NCBI GenBank assembly: GCA_941918925.1
Contig: OW799233.1
Location: 43,824,275-43,888,274 of the forward strand
DNA: 64,000 nt
Reading direction: 5' to 3'
Source: Phyto melanocephala
Lineage: Eukaryota; Arthropoda; Insecta; Diptera; Rhinophoridae
Both the position numbers and the translations under genes were made by a program. Every line of letters starts with the position of its first letter. Positions within the stretch are counted from its first letter, which is position 1. Of the stretch, positions 43,706 through 54,465 are shown piece after piece. The notes beneath the pieces were generated by a model. It was not told the DNA's origin. It made no database searches and worked only from the letters and a program-made list of their open reading frames with translations.

Positions 43706-44516
43706 TATAAACACAATCAAGTCCACCGACCATCGACTACAAGATGTCAAAAATAGAATACATGCGTGCTTATGAGAATAATTCTTTTATCCGCTACACG
43801 ACTACCGACTACACGGCTACTTTTGTAGCCCGTAGCCAACTTAGGCTAATTTCTATTTTTCTTGGCTACAAAAAAACAGATTAGTGCTGCCAATACAATA
43901 AATGCATGAAATGGTGGTTTTAAAAACGCAATACATTAAAAACGCGAAAAACTATTATAGTGGCACCATTGAAAAATAATAATCATCTGTTCATTTGTTT
44001 ACATTTTTCATTTACTTTTTATTTGTCAAATTTTCCAATTTGTTTTTTAAAAGGCTCAGCAGTAAATTGAAGTTCGCTACGCTCATCCGGTATGCTTTAA
44101 AAAAGTGTTCTTCATCTTTTTCTTTCAGCTGAAGGACACAAGTTCGATAAAATCCTTCTTCATCTCGCGTTATATTTACTGGCCGGACCCACCATCTTCG
44201 GTTACTTTTGTTCTGATGTTTTTTATACACTTCATACACTGAAGTCGTTGTTTCCACTATTTTAGCAATAGTACTTATAAAGTTAATTAAATTTTCTTGA
44301 GACATTTAATTTTTTTTCACACAAATTCACCTAAAAAAATTAAGTTTGTTTTGTTTTGGTTAACTTTAATACATATGTCAAAACAGATGTTTATTTTTTG
44401 TAGTTAATGGTCGGTAGTCGTTAAAAGAATTAAGTAGCTGGCGACTTGGCTATTTTTGAAGCCAGCTACTTTTGTAGTCGGTAGTCGATGGTCGGTAGCC
44501 TTTGATTGTGTTTATA
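43706..44516 (-). mobile_element. Harbinger-derived element with TATAAACACAATCAA ends
   Basis: Terminal inverted repeats TATAAACACAATCAA at both ends (left 43706-43720), resuming after a few bases as CCGACCATCGACTAC on both sides. Subterminal clusters of 'ccgactac/gtagtcgg' words recur near 43795-43830 and 44405-44490. It encloses a Harbinger-type transposase N-terminal frame. The duplication is unclear: CTTAATG occurs on both sides, 1 bp from the apparent end, and TWA as expected for Harbinger is not obvious. Confidence 0.75.
44012..44305 (-). CDS. Harbinger transposase N-terminal domain, truncated
   Basis: 97 residues from an ATG at 44305. The part NRRWWVRPVNITRDEEGFYR and EEHFFKAYRMSVANFNLLLS matches the conserved N-terminal segment of insect PIF/Harbinger (HARBI1-like) transposases: the WxRP block and the F..YRMS...F..LL block that precede the DDE nuclease. 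The nuclease domain is wholly absent, so this cannot cut DNA. It is either a leftover of an internal deletion or a short protein that might still bind partners. Strand agrees with the element having its transposase on the minus strand. Confidence 0.75.
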   Translation of the reverse strand: MSQENLINFISTIAKIVETTTSVYEVYKKHQNKSNRRWWVRPVNITRDEEGFYRTCVLQLKEKDEEHFFKAYRMSVANFNLLLSLLKNKLENLTNKK

Positions 44517-45992
44517 GCTTAATGCTTAAAAGTATTTTGGTATTTCTCTCTATTTCTTTCAATGTGTTTAGTGTATATGGAGACTACAATTTTTTAATCA
44601 ATTCCTGCTGTTATATCTAGGATTTTAAACAAATTTTGATATTATTGTGAAAAGTTAGCGACAAATTTTACTTTAATAAAAAATCTAGCTTTTTTCTAGC
44701 GATTTTGAGATCACATTTAAAGGGATTTGTTAAAAAAAGTTCCTATCCTAGAAGCCTTATTTTCATAATCAACTAATCTATGGTTTATAAGAATATGTAT
44801 AACACAGCATAAAAATTAAAAAATTTAATTTCATTGTTTTGCATTTCTTTCAAGTTAAATTAATATTTTTTTTAACATCGAAGAAAATAAAAAAAACAAT
44901 TTCTAAGAATTACAGAGAATCTGCTCCCCAAAATTACAACTCGACTGGTGTTTACCTTTAACAACAACAACAGCAACCTCAGCCCTATAATAACCGACCA
45001 TTATGACAACAATTCAACCAGTGTTAAGGTGAGAGTGGTGTGACAATATGCGCCATTGTTATTATTGTTTACTAAATAAATAACAGTATCTAGCAGGCAT
45101 AACAAAAAAAAAGAAAAGAAACAACAACGGAATATTAGGTATAAGTACAGAAAGAGTCACAAAACAATATGGTTGCCCTCTACAAACAATAATTAAAATA
45201 TAAACAAATTAGAAGGCTTTCTGCTGTGGCGCACGCTTAATACCCTTCGTCATGTTACAATTAAAATAGCAATTAGAGCCTATAACATTTACTGAGAATT
45301 GCCTATAAAATAAAATGTATCAAATATGATTAGTAAATATGTAAGTAAATTAAAAAAAAAATAAGTAATAAAAAATTGCCCATAAGCTTGAGAATTTATT
45401 TGGAAAATTTTTAGCAAGTAGAACAATGTTATCAGCAACAGTTTATTTGTGGAACCGTTAAAATCAAAACACTTTTGTAGGTATTTTTGTATTTAAATTT
45501 TTGAAAACTTTTAAAAATGGAATAGGTACCTATAACCTGGAAGGCTTTGTATTGCTGTGTTGAATAAATAAATAAATAAATAAATAACGTCAAAGATTTT
45601 TTAATAAAAATATTATCGAAATATAGAATTCATTCATGTTTTCGTGTTTAGTAAACAATTAATTAACAGTTTTTACAAAGTGCCCTTCACCACCTTAATG
45701 ATAAATTTATAAATACATTTACAGTTAAAAAAAAAACATTTAGGGTACTCACAAAGAGTAGCGCAAACTGTGCAAATGGTTGCAATATTTTTTTAGCACA
45801 ACAACAAAATGTGTGCACTTGCAATTTGCTTCACTTTACTTCATTTGTTTGCTTGAGCAAACTTGGCTGTGTACATATGCTTAGAAGCGAATAAATGACA
45901 ACTGCTGTTTTTGACATTTCGACCGTCATTAATTTAATGTAAAAGAAAACTAATATTACAAGAAATTTCTTTTAGTAACAATAAAATGTAAA
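44517..45992. other. Unassigned AT-rich stretch
   Basis: No gene recognised. (AATA)n at 45564-45587. Confidence 0.45.
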
Positions 45993-46744
45993 ACAAGTAA
46001 GAGCGCTATATTCGGCCGTGCCGAATCTTATATACCCTTCACAACGTCTAGTCATGCAATAACAGTAGTTTGTATCACCATTCATCCCATATGAAATACG
46101 TACATACATATAAAAAACATACATATATAAAAACATTACATTGTAAAATTATAAATTTACGTATGTATGCTAAAAAAAATAAAAAAAATATATAAAAAAA
46201 ATTAAAAAAAATTTTTTTTAAAAATAATTAAAATATATATATATATTATATATATATATATATATAATAAAAATATAAATAATATATTAAATAAAAAATA
46301 AATAAAATAAAACTTAAAAAAAAATTAAAAAAAATTAAAAAAATAAAATTTTGTTGGCTCAGCTGGAATTCGATGCCATGTTTTCTCTAACCAGTATACA
46401 CGTTTGTATGTATGTATGTTGTTGTTGTAATGTTGTTTTTGTGAAAAAAAATCGAGGTGGTCGTGGGTTTTTGCTCATATCTCAGTTGTTTATGTACCGA
46501 TGTTTCTGATTTTCAATACCAATCTACTCCCGAATATTTCTGATATTTTAATACCTTACCTGGGTCCCAGCGATGTCGGGGGGCTTCAAAAAGTTGATTT
46601 CAACATACACACGGACAGACTGATAGACATTAATCGACTCCCCTATTCATAAGCTTTCAGAAAATATATACTTTATGGGGTGGGAAATGAAAATTGTAGA
46701 AATTTTCTTTTCCTTTACCCTTTTTCACTGTGTGAAGGGTATAA
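45993..46744 (-). mobile_element. Complete Helentron-like repeat
   Basis: Both termini present: 'acaagtaagagcgctatatt' with hairpin ATTCGGC/GCCGAAT at the left and 'cactgtgtgaagggtata' at the right. TA-rich centre with a (TA)n run at 46228-46264. A small deletion removes 'tcacacggaatgacaaacct' before the right hairpin. The next copy starts only 30 bp further on. Confidence 0.87.
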
Positions 46745-47442
46745 AAAGTTAGATTCTTTTGAAAAAAAAAACAACAAGTAACAGTGCTATATTCGGCCGT
46801 GCCGAATCTTATATACCCTTCGCAACGTGTAGTCATGCAATAACAATTGTTTGTATCACCATTCATCTCATATAAAATACGTACACTCTAAAACTTTATA
46901 CCAAATTTAGGATCATATAGTGTGTAAATTATTGTTGAAAAAATTCGTGATGTCTAAAATTAAATCGATTTTGTGGTTATTTGTAGCAAAAAAACATAAT
47001 TTGTCTAATTTTACTCAAAAAAACAAATATGCCGTTAAAAGTGTTTATTTTTAAACATATTGTGATTAAAAATCAGCTGCATATGCCTAAGTAACATCAA
47101 AATGTTGAATAATAAGCATATCTGTCTAAAAACAGCGGAAAATGCTTAAACAAAGCTACAAAAGTAAGAAGAAGCATAAAAGTGTAAACGCTTCAATAGA
47201 AGCACGCCATATTTTTCGATAGTGATTAAAATAAATTTATTGTGTTTAAAGTAATTTAAAGTTTATAATAATTCGTTTTTTATGTAGTATTTATATCCTG
47301 CTTAGATTATATGTTATAAAATAGTGATAGGACAAAGTTAAGTTATAAAATTAAAAAATGTTTGTGTGCAAAATTTTTAAAAGAAATTGCAAAGTTTAAG
47401 AATTTATAATTTGCATTTTTACTCACATAAAGAAAAAAAAAC

Positions 47443-47652
47443 AATGTGTTTAAGTGTTTGTATTTAAAATGCGGAAAAATATTTAACATTTATAATTACT
47501 ACGCAGTACATTTCACACGGAATCATTCTTCTATGGGCCTCGACCGCAAAAATAATTTGCGTTCTCATATTCAGATCAGATGTTTGCTGAACTTTAGCTT
47601 TTTTTTTATGCTCATCTTTAAAGAATATAAAGTAATGTTTGCATTTTCTTAA
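47443..47652 (+). CDS. C2H2 zinc-finger segment, possible first exon (uncertain ends)
   Basis: The frame through 47446-47652 reads FKCLYLKCGKIFNIYNYYAV and HFTRNH. C-x4-C-x12-H-x4-H is a classical C2H2 finger, with a second partial Cys/His pattern (LRSHIQIRC) after it. The reading frame has no ATG in phase near its start; ATG at 47444 is in another frame, so an upstream exon or a frame break is likely. A DNA-binding role would suit a transposase-associated protein. The downstream probable exons at 47700 and 47836 are in the same element and direction. No family was recognised. Confidence 0.5.
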   Translation, partial: NVFKCLYLKCGKIFNIYNYYAVHFTRNHSSMGLDRKNNLRSHIQIRCLLNFSFFFMLIFKEYKVMFAFS

Positions 47653-47699
47653 ACCTAAGTTTATAAGACTCTTAAATATATATCCTTTTTGTATTCCAC

Positions 47700-48113
47700 A
47701 GTTTGGCTCCACGATGGAAGAGGTTAAAGACAATATAGAAATAGTTACTCCGTGGATACCTATAGTTGGTAAACGTCATTTTTATACTTGATTTAAAAAA
47801 TTGTCCTAAATTAAATTTTTCATTTGTTCTTTTAGAAATATTCATAGAGAAAGGTCGCACATCCGCTGCTTTTATTTGGGTTGAAAAGGAGATTACATCG
47901 AAGGCGAAGGATTTTAATATACTTGATCTAGTTTTGCAGTTGCTTTGCTATTGTTATATATTTAACATTAACATATTTAGGATAACTAAGGATATATCGC
48001 AAACTTTTGAGTTCTTAATGCGATATTTTTTTAGATTTTATCCCTCGCAAATGAGAGGGAAAAAGCTTCATATAAATAATTTTGGTTTATTTGTGTATAA
48101 TGTTCTGTTTTAA
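47700..48113 (+). CDS. Two probable exons of an unrecognised transposon gene
   Basis: A pyrimidine-rich acceptor ('ttttgtattccacag', ending 47700) precedes a segment reading TMEEVKDNIEIVTPWIPIV that ends at a donor-like G|GTAAAC (47769). A second acceptor ('tttgttcttttag', ending 47835) precedes a segment continuing in phase: EIFIEKGRTSAAFIWVEKEI, ITSKAKDFNILDLVLQLLCY and QTFEFLMRYFFRFYPSQMRG to a TAA at 48111. The 66-bp gap fits a small fly intron. Lys/Phe-rich, no domain recognised. Splicing is inferred from sequence signals only. Confidence 0.5.
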
Positions 48114-48798
48114 TAAATGTAATTTTACAAATACAAAAATTTTACGCATTTTTTATAAAAGAAAAAATATTAAAAATTAAACAAAAATGGGAAGAAATTA
48201 AACACAATTTGTGTAAAAAATGTAAACATTTTTTGTTCCAAATTAAACAAATTATGTTCAAAAATCAACACTAAGTTTAAAAGAAATAGTTGTGTAATTT
48301 TAGGTCGACAATAGCTTGTAAAGTGTTGCCTACTATTATCGACTTAATTTTCAGCAAAAGTGTCTTAGAGTGTACATACATGTAAAAAACATACCAAAAA
48401 AAAAATATATTAAAAATAAAAATTAATAATAAAGAAAATTACAAAAAAAAAATTTAAAAAAAATTTTGTTGTTGTAATTGTGAAAAAAAAACGAGGTGGT
48501 CGTGGTTTTTTGCTTATATCTCAAAAAGTTATTGGGCAATTGTGCTGAATTTCAATAGCGATTCATTCCTGGACATTTCCAAGAGATTGATACCATACAC
48601 AGATCTGTGGAACATATAGTTGCTTCTAAAAGTTGATTTCAACCAACACAAGGACAGACGGTCAGGGCTTAATCGACTCCTCTATTCATAAGCTTTCAGA
48701 AAATATATACTTTATGGGGTCGGAAATGAAAATTGTAGAAATTACAAACGAAATGACAAAGCTATATATACCCTTGTGCACCACAGGTGAAGGGTATA

Positions 48799-50442
48799 AA
48801 TATATAATGAATAAAGAAAATTTTAGTGAAGAGCCTTCACAGTTGAGTAAGAAGTTGCCAGATTTTTTCAGTCGGTAGGTAACTCTGGCAAGAAAAGTCG
48901 AAATGGATTTCAGATTGATTGCTCTGTGCAAAGTTGCACATGTTCAATCGTTAGTATCAGCTGTTTTTAAAAAGTCATGTAAAATTTTTCCAAATTGTTC
49001 CAATCATCAACTGGCTTCTTCTCAATTTCTAATTCTAGTTATTTAAATTTAAATTATTGTTCGCCATTTTGCAGTGATGGCCAGCATCACCCAGAATATT
49101 AAAAAACTTAATTGGCTAAACTTTATATTATCTCGTTTTGCTTCAAATTGAGGAGTACATACAATACATGTTCCTAACCTTAAAAAATATAAAATATTTT
49201 TGTTTTATATTAAAATTTTTACTACCCTCTCTCCATAGTAATTACACAACTTAATACAGGTTGCTGGTGGTGGCGGTGGGGTGAGTTTATTTTTCATCAT
49301 GTGCTTGCATATTTGAAATATGTGTACAATTGTATATAAAATAGTTTTTCTTTTACATTTGTATGTATACCTTGTGCACATGCACATGTTCATCTGTATT
49401 TATGTATTTACATACTTGTTGTAGGTATTTATGGCAATATTTACGCTGTTGTTATTTTAAATGTAAACATAATAATTATATTTAATTGACATCACTGAAC
49501 ATTAAATTTAAATTTTATGTATATGGGGACACAGCCATCAACAAAAACAACAATTATCCACCATATTTTTTCTTTATTATTTATTTATTATAGCATTTTA
49601 GAGACAATAAGTAGTCGTAATGTAAAAAGAAAAAAAAAAGCAAACACTGCAATATACACCTTTTTCACAATTATTTTTACAATTTTATAATAAAAAAAAA
49701 ATAAATAAATAAAAGCAAACTGAGTATTTAAATCATGGAGGGGTTAATCATGGGTTATAACAATAAAAGGTTAAATAGAAGGAAGTAAAGCTGGTGTTGT
49801 CCCATCATAAGTTACCCTACATCAACTGTGTAAATTGACAAAATATTTAATTAAAAATTTAAGTCACCCAATACATGCATTCTGGTCAGAAATTTTGTAT
49901 AGAGTTTTAGTAATTTTCAAGTCTGCATTTTTTAAGGGCTTATGACCATTTTGGCCGCTTGTTGATGATGGTAATTTGGTACATATTTTAATATTCACTA
50001 GAATTTGTTTGTCAAGCGTTTAAATAATTTTCTTAAGGGGGCGGGCTATATTAAGTCAAATAGTAAAATTCTCTATTATGAGTGAAAACTCTCAATTCAG
50101 GGATGGTGTTGTGTAATATGTATATGAAATCAATTATTGGTTTTAATCTATACTATTGAATTATTTTTAAGCTTTTTTAAAAACAGAAACAGAAATCAAT
50201 AAATCAAGTCAAAAAGTAATTTTGGATCCATTAATTTTTTTTTTAATTTTATTTTAAAAATTTTCTATTAAATAGCAAAAGTTTTCTGTGATATAAAAAA
50301 ATTAAAGTTATAAAGACAATTTTATAAAAAAAAACGGAAACTAACCCAAATTTTGTATAACCTTAAATTTGTGTAATGACTGTAAAATTGTTTAAAAAAT
50401 ACAAAATTTATCGATCATTTTCAAAGAAGTGAAAAGGGAGAT
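48799..50442. other. Unassigned AT-rich stretch
   Basis: No gene recognised. A short GGTGGCGGTGG-type run at 49264-49280. Otherwise low-complexity A/T. Confidence 0.45.
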
Positions 50443-50756
50443 CAAATGTACTGTATTCACTAGGTGTCCTAAATTCAATCGCTCTAAAATAATAACATAA
50501 AAAATGTGTGATATATATCAAATTTAAATCGACGATTTTGCTAAATTTCTGATAACAGATCTTTTTAACAGATATCGGAGGGGCGGCCTACAAATATTAC
50601 AGACGGCTCGGCTTAGCAGTGAATAGTTTTGACAGAACAATAAACATGCCGTGGTGTAGTTTTTTGTCTCTCTTTTTTATAAATGGAGTTTCACAAATAT
50701 TGGTACACAAAAAATAATCAGTGGGCTGGAACCGCCACCTGTATGAATGTACCCTG
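50443..50756. mobile_element. Diverged relative of the 182-bp hAT MITE
   Basis: The right end 'gggctggaaccgccacctgt' and 'atgaatgtaccctg' matches the right end at 6817-6856 ('gggctggcaccgtcaccttg', 'ataagtgtaccctg'). A plausible left end, 'caaatgtactgtattcacta', starts at about 50443. No clear TSD. Confidence 0.5.
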
Positions 50757-51129
50757 AATAGGCTTTTTTCCCCGGAATTTTTCGTTTGCGAGAATTATTT
50801 TTTAATTTCCCGGGATTCCGCAGCAAAAAAATAAAATAAAAAGTAAATTTGTTTTTAATTGATAAAAAACTTTTTATTAAAAAGCATAAAATAGTCTATA
50901 ATGTAAAAGAAAAATAAAATATTGTAAAGAAACTTAAATTTAAAATAAAAATTGAGTAAAAATATTTCTAATTGAAAAAAATATTATTCTCTAGATACGA
51001 GATCAAATATGAACACAAAAAACAAAAATACAGGTACTTCAGAAATGAGATCAAAAATTAAATCATTAGAATTCAATTTCAAAAACATGTAAATACAAGG
51101 TATAATTTAAAAGATTTTAACGCAAATAT
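50757..51129. other. AT-rich stretch beside hAT remnant
   Basis: 'ccccggaatttttcgtttgc' and 'aatttcccgggattcc' near 50770-50820 may be the subterminal region of the hAT element whose C-terminal coding remnant follows. Confidence 0.35.
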
Positions 51130-51345
51130 TTTTAACGACTTGGAAAGTAATCTTTTAATACGCTCAAAGCGTTTATTGACTGGTCAGAAAATCTATTTCT
51201 GATTTTATTAACAAATTGTCCTGTTACAGAAAACACTTTCACTTTTTAACGATGTTAGACGAATAGTTAGAAGTGCATTTAACAAATACATATAAAATAT
51301 TTTGAGCTTCTTGACCACTTTCCTCAAAAAATTTTAAGTCTTTCT
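51130..51345 (-). pseudogene. hAT transposase C-terminal remnant
   Basis: The reverse complement of 51130-51340 reads LKFFEESGQEAQNILYVFVK, CTSNYSSNIVKK, a stop, and KVFSVTGQFVNKIRNRFSDQ, SINALSVLKDYFPSR. The order (T)S...ER-like / FSVTGxxxNxxRNRxSxxxxxxLxxL is the C-terminal dimerisation region of hAT transposases. Only this tail is recognisable, with a stop in it. Confidence 0.7.
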
Positions 51346-52943
51346 TTATGGAAATTTTAAAGTTTGGTAACGTGGGCTGAGTTTTTTTAATTCTTGACGG
51401 CAGTTTTTTCTGAATTTTTATATCAGCTAACTTTTTCTCCCTCCCAGATTGCTTTGTGCAATAATCTCAAATGACGCACAGAGGGATTTGTTCTTACAAT
51501 GTTTGGCAAAAAATATATATAAATAAGGAGTGCTCGTAGAATGTTAAAATTTGTCACAGAGTCTTCGGTTAGCTTAATTAAGAAAAATATAAAGTTTCAT
51601 CAAAATTGGCCACGCCCTCTACCCACCGCCCATAGAACCCAAATTTTATTTTTGGGCCAAAGTTTTTTGAAATTTGGCACAGAGCCTTTATTATCTCAAT
51701 TAAATTAAAAAATATTTTTTTTTTCGATTACACTAAGCCAAAAAAAAAAAAACTCGTAACTTATCGATTCATGCAATAAGATTTATTTTATTTATACAGT
51801 GCTGTCTGGGTAGTGTGAACTAATTTTTGCAGAGCGATTTCACTATACCCAGGTTGTTCATTAAATTAAGGTTGAATTTTTATTTCTTTAAAAAATTAAT
51901 TTTTTTATTTTAAATGCAGTTATAGGTTATAAATTTTATTTATTTCCACGTAATACTAAAGTTTAAATTTATGAATGGAAAAAATGAAAAATTAACTTTG
52001 AGATACGACCTTAATAGAACATGCGCGCAGACTTAAATAAATTAGTACTTCATAGAATGCGTATTTGTGAGAGTAACTTGTCAACTTACTTACTTGTATT
52101 ATTTTGCAAAAAAAATATTTTTACTTTTACTTTATCCGGAATAAAACTAGAATTTATCTATAAATTTTTATGTAATAAAATTTATTTTATTTGTAATATA
52201 TGCAGCTGTAAGATCAAGTCCCAAACCGGGAAATTATTTGTTACTTTCTATTTTTTATAAATTTTTTAAACCAAAAAATTTTTTTTCGAGTTGCTCCTCA
52301 ATAACTCCAAAACTAATGGCTAAAGCAGAAAGTGATATTAAAAAGACTTAAAGCTAGCGTAATTTAAAGTTTTTTAAACGGATTGCTTAACAAAATCAAG
52401 TTGGTAGTCGTTATAAAGTTACGATAAAATGTATGGAGCAGTCTCTTCAGAAATTTCCATTTTAACAATAAAAAAAAAAAAATTTAAAAAATCCTTAACA
52501 TAGAATTTAAAATAATCATTATTTTTGTAACTACAACGGATCAAAAAAATTCGTATTTATCTTGAGAAATTTTCTTGTTGCATAGTGTTATCAGTATTAC
52601 GTTGTAAAAATTTCATAAAAAATCAAAATAATAATAATATTTAATTAATAAAAAAATAATAAATGAAGGCTTTATAATGCAAAGCTATTTATCGGCCCGA
52701 CAAGATCCTGCCTTTAACTAAAGGCAAATTGTAATAATGGCCCTAAGGCCTATTAACATAATATTCAGTTAAATAAATTTAACGTAAAAGTTTACTAACT
52801 TTCAGTAAGCTTAAACTGAAGTTTTAACTAAAAAATAAAAATGTTCGTTAACAATAGGCAGGAGTTAGTGAACTTGTAGTTATCAAATATTATGAATGAA
52901 TTTCAAAAAGAAGAAGAAATGTATACATAAATATAAATTCTTA
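51346..52943. other. Unassigned stretch
   Basis: 'ccacgccctctacccaccgc' at 51610-51630 recalls the CCACGCCCACTTTTACGCCC words of the 63-kb tandem repeat. Two 'aaatttgtcacagag/aaatttggcacagag' words (51547, 51671) suggest a decayed 120-bp tandem pair. No gene recognised. Confidence 0.4.
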
Positions 52944-53060
52944 CTGCTGTATTCATAAAAAATATTTTAGGTTTATTGAAAGCTTATTTGACAGATGTTG
53001 CATAGAAATTTGTCAAATAAGCCTTCAATAAACCTAAAATATTTTTTATGAATACGGCAG
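52944..53060. mobile_element. 117-bp near-perfect hairpin MITE
   Basis: CTGCTGTATTCATAAAAAAT...ATTTTTTATGAATACGGCAG: arms of about 50 bp with two or three mismatches around a short 'agatgttgcatagaaat' loop. Related to 43339-43446. Confidence 0.88.
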
Positions 53061-53490
53061 ACAATGTGCACCATCTGCTAATATATTTATTAAAAATTGA
53101 ATGTATTTTAAAATAATTTTTGCTATAAATTTAATAATTCTCTTAAATAAACGATATCTCATGAAAAACTCTGCATCAGGTAAATTAAAATGATCCATTC
53201 GACTTCTGTGGTTACATTTCCTTTTCATACCATAAGAAATATTTACTTTTTATGTAAATTATTCGAATGTGTAAATCTTTTTAATCGTAGAGGCATCTTT
53301 CAATTGTTTAAAAATAGCAAAAATGTAAAATATTTATATTCAAACATCAAATATTTTCTTCCAGTTAAGAACTTAAACGCCAAATAGTACCTACTCGGTT
53401 AAATTCAACTGAAATTTGGCAAAATAATCTAGAAGTTATAAAATAACTGAACTTTGTGTTAATGGGTTTTGGCTAACCAAGGTTTAAATT
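53061..53490. other. Unassigned AT-rich stretch
   Basis: Nothing recognised. Confidence 0.4.
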
Positions 53491-54465
53491 AACAAGTAAG
53501 AGCGCTATATTCGGCCGTGCCGAATCTTATATACCCTTCACAACGTGTAGTCATGCAATAACAATTGTTTGTATCACCATTCATCTCATTATTATGAAAT
53601 ATATATAAAAACATCCCATTGTAAAATTATAAATTTACGTATGTATGTTAAAAAAAAAAAAAAATTTAAAAAAAATTAAAAAAAAAATTTAAAAAAAAAT
53701 ATTTTAAATATATATAATAAATATAAAACAAAAAAAATAAAAAAATAATTAAAAAAATAATAATAAAAAAAATATAAATAATATATTAAATAAAAAAAAA
53801 TTAAAAAAAAAAATTGTTTGGCTCAGCTGGGATTCGATGCCACGTTTTCTCTAACCAGTAAACACGTTTGTATGTATGTATGTTGTTGTTGTAATGTTGT
53901 TTTTGTGAAAAAAAATCGAGGTGGTCGTGGGTTTTTGCTCATATCTCAGTTGTTTATGTACCGATGTTCCTGATTTTCAATACCGATCTACTCCCGAATA
54001 TTTCTGATATTTTAATAGCTCACCCGGGTCCAAGCGATGTCGGGGGGCTTCTAAAAGTTGATTTCAACCAACACACGGACAGACAGACAGACATAAATAC
54101 ATGGCTTAATGGACTCTCCTATTCATAAGCTTTCAGAAAATATATACTTTATGGGGTCGGAAATGAAAATTGTAGAAATTTCACACGGAATGATGTCATG
54201 AGTCTCTTGGGCCAAAGCCCGGTGAATGACTGATGGCAACGCTAAAAATGATAACAAGCTGGACTTGTCCGGCTACTCCGGTAGAGCGCATGAGGTTCGC
54301 TATCAAGCCATCCACGAGACACTGAGCAAAAAAAAGGAAGTAAAACAAAACTTCAACCCTCAGTTTGGTGTCCCATGGTTCTCTTATGGCTACGTTCTGG
54401 TATTTAACACTCTAGCCTGCAGCTGGTGGAATGCTGCATTGGCCTGCCCACCCCTAACCATGGCC

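Larger units (their letters stand above)
46885..48371 (+). mobile_element. 1487-bp DNA element carrying a C2H2 zinc-finger gene
   Basis: Left end ACTCTAAAAC and right end, reverse-complemented, ACTCTAAGAC. Flanks are GTAC on both sides (46881-46884, 48372-48375); if the ends are read as CACTCTAA, the duplication is TA. Removing it restores the host repeat exactly ('aaatacgtacatacat'). Inside are a zinc-finger frame and two probable exons on the + strand. I cannot name the superfamily. Confidence 0.7.
46774..48798 (-). mobile_element. Helentron-like repeat split by a 1487-bp insertion
   Basis: Left end 'aacaagtaacagtgctatat' plus hairpin. It is interrupted at 46885 within 'aaatacgtac|atacat' and resumes at 48372. 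The right part diverges from the main family at the end ('cccttgtgcaccacaggtgaagggtata'), resembling the end of the copy at 5785-7163, so this is a distinct sub-family. Confidence 0.8.
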
